Assembly: GCA_027067085.1 (NCBI GenBank)
Contig: JAMOMM010000358.1
Coordinates: forward strand, 1 to 8,892
Reading direction: 5' to 3'
Origin: Hyphomicrobiales bacterium
GTDB lineage: Bacteria > Pseudomonadota > Alphaproteobacteria > Rhizobiales > Aestuariivirgaceae
Length of the DNA stretch: 8,892 bases
In this document: piece after piece, positions 7,798-8,892 of the stretch
Numbering within the stretch: position 1 is the first letter of the stretch
How the letters are laid out: every line of letters starts with the position of its first letter
The notes under the pieces: model-generated
The model's database searches: none
What the model saw: only the letters and a program-made list of their open reading frames with translations
Told to the model about the DNA's origin: nothing
Position numbers and translations under genes: made by a program

Positions 7798-8745
7798 ATG
7801 GTGGTAAGCACCCAAATGTCTGGCCCAGATATTCGCACCCGTGCTGAAACCTCAGCACAAATTCGCAAAAGCGCTGAAAACACAGCGCTGGCTTTTCCAG
7901 CTCTTTTAATCGCAGCTGAAAAAATTGCGGACACCGTGATCCACGGTGTGCATGGGCGAAGGCGTGCAGGTCCAGGGGAAGATTTTTGGCAATATCGTCC
8001 TTATAGCGCTGGCGATGCCGCCCACCGAATAGACTGGCGCCGTTCAGCCAAACGCAACCGCCTATTCATTCGCGAGAACGAATGGGCCGCCACCAACACT
8101 TTGTGGACATGGGCTGCCCCCACCACTGGCATGGCATTTAAATCCCACCTTTCACAAACCACAAAATATGAACGTGCCGCAACTTTGGCATTGGCGCTCA
8201 GCATTTTATCAATCAAAGCGGGCGAACGAATTGCGGGCCTTGATGCCCCCTTTAACGCAGGCCACACCCGCGCCACCCTCAACCAATTGTCTGATTGGTA
8301 TCAAACAAGCCAAAACCGACAACACATCAACGACCTACCAACGGGCCAAACTTTGCCACGTTTTTCATCGGTGGTTTTATTCAGTGACTTTTTATCGCCC
8401 ATTGACGAGATAAAACACAGCCTGCACACCCTCGCCAGTGCTGGCACCAAAGGCCATCTGGTGCAAATTTTCGACCCGATCGAGGAGACTTTTCCGTTTT
8501 CAGGCCGCGTTGAATTTGCTGATACATCATCTGTTGCTAAAATAATGACGGGCAAGGCCCAGACTCTAAAATCAGCCTACATTGAAAAACTAACCATACA
8601 CCGCGCCCAAGTACGTGACCTAGCAACAAGCTTGGGGTGGACGTTTACCCTGCATCATAGCGATCAACCAGCAAGCGTTGCGCTGTTAAAACTGCATCAT
8701 CTTATTTCAGGTCAACTCCCCCCAACCACATCAGCGGGTAAATGA
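7798..8745 (+). CDS. DUF58 domain protein
   Basis: This is the presumed MoxR partner, 315 residues, with no membrane helix, so it is the short cytoplasmic DUF58 form common in alphaproteobacteria. The DUF58 signature spans GRRRAGPGEDFWQYRPYS (53-70), GDAAHRIDWRRSAK (72-85) and LFIRENEW (89-96). A vWA-like fold probably follows. Strand-like VVLFSDF (192-198) fits a core beta strand. At 103-112 the sequence reads WTWAAPTTGM, where I recall homologues having a D-x-S-x-S-type metal motif. The aspartate and first serine seem to be missing here. Start: ATG 7798 directly follows the MoxR stop but has little ribosome binding sequence. In-frame ATG 7816 (Met7) has GGTGGTAAG about nine bases before it and is a real alternative. 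The downstream gene starts one base after its stop. Confidence 0.9.
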   Translation: MVVSTQMSGPDIRTRAETSAQIRKSAENTALAFPALLIAAEKIADTVIHGVHGRRRAGPGEDFWQYRPYSAGDAAHRIDWRRSAKRNRLFIRENEWAATNTLWTWAAPTTGMAFKSHLSQTTKYERAATLALALSILSIKAGERIAGLDAPFNAGHTRATLNQLSDWYQTSQNRQHINDLPTGQTLPRFSSVVLFSDFLSPIDEIKHSLHTLASAGTKGHLVQIFDPIEETFPFSGRVEFADTSSVAKIMTGKAQTLKSAYIEKLTIHRAQVRDLATSLGWTFTLHHSDQPASVALLKLHHLISGQLPPTTSAGK

Positions 8746-8746
8746 T

Positions 8747-8892
8747 ATGACTTGGCTCACATCAATATTTTCATCCCTTGGCTTTACCAACCCGTTGGCC
8801 CTTGGTGCGTTGTTATTGCTGCCAATCATTTATTGGTTATTGCGTTTTACCCCGCCCAAACCACAATCAGTAAAATTCCCACCTTTTCGCTT
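8747..8892 (+). CDS. BatA-N/DUF4159-type membrane protein (5' part only)
   Basis: The first 48 codons of the third gene in the MoxR operon are visible before the right edge. The protein starts MTWLTSIFSSLGFTNPLAL, continues with one hydrophobic helix (about residues 17-33, LGALLLLPIIYWLL) and then RFTPPKPQSVKFPPFR. This layout matches the aerotolerance-regulator N-terminal (BatA-N) domain. In alphaproteobacteria that domain usually heads a large DUF4159 protein after DUF58, so that product is inferred from context. The ATG lies one base after the DUF58 stop. An upstream ATG at 8742 is out of use, since it reaches a stop two codons later. Confidence 0.75.
   Translation, partial: MTWLTSIFSSLGFTNPLALGALLLLPIIYWLLRFTPPKPQSVKFPPFR

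Noticed and set aside
1..8892. Frequent TTGGCC/GGCCAA-like hexamers across the window
   Set aside because: They fall in coding frames and fit common Leu (TTG) and Ala/Gly codon use. There is no regular spacing or intergenic clustering to suggest a dedicated repeat.

Overview
The window looks like a chromosomal stretch from an alphaproteobacterium, probably of the Hyphomicrobiales/Rhizobiales type and of moderate rather than high GC. The basis is the gene order: DUF1285, CoA pyrophosphatase-type Nudix and CCA-adding enzyme on one side, and MoxR, short DUF58 and BatA-like protein on the other. I recall this pairing from rhizobial genomes. The protein family signatures also look alphaproteobacterial. 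Genus and species cannot be read from the sequence alone.

Layout. Positions 1-4136 (minus strand) hold a two-gene RND efflux operon. A periplasmic adaptor (2757-4136) is followed, with a 4-base ATGA overlap, by an AcrB-like inner-membrane permease that runs off the left edge (1-2760, about 920 codons visible). A 129-base gap upstream (4137-4265) contains a perfect 15-base inverted repeat and a GC-rich hairpin. Next, still on the minus strand, is a tightly packed three-gene cluster, transcribed in the order DUF1285 (6050-6661), Nudix CoA pyrophosphatase (stop at 5467) and CCA tRNA nucleotidyltransferase (4266-5474), with 8-16 base overlaps at each junction. A 134-base divergent intergenic region (6662-6795) separates it from a plus-strand operon: MoxR AAA+ ATPase (6796-7794), DUF58 protein (7798-8745) and the first 48 codons of a BatA-N/DUF4159-type membrane protein (8747 to the right edge).

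How the genes work together. The adaptor and permease should form the inner-membrane and periplasmic parts of a proton-driven tripartite exporter. No outer-membrane channel or regulator gene is in view. The CCA enzyme finishes tRNA 3' ends, and the Nudix enzyme probably cleaves CoA or related nucleotides. DUF1285 has no established role. MoxR, DUF58 and BatA-like proteins are a recurring trio, thought to be a chaperone-like ATPase acting with vWA-fold partners at the membrane. The DUF58 copy here seems to lack the metal-site aspartate I would expect.

I saw no RNA genes, insertion sequences, CRISPR arrays, phage genes or attachment sites. The window is almost fully coding and mostly ordinary core genome. 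I did not find a convincing new system. The most useful leads are the degenerate metal site in the DUF58 protein, the operator-like palindrome before the efflux operon, the non-ATG start of the Nudix gene, and the conserved but unexplained divergent neighbourhood.
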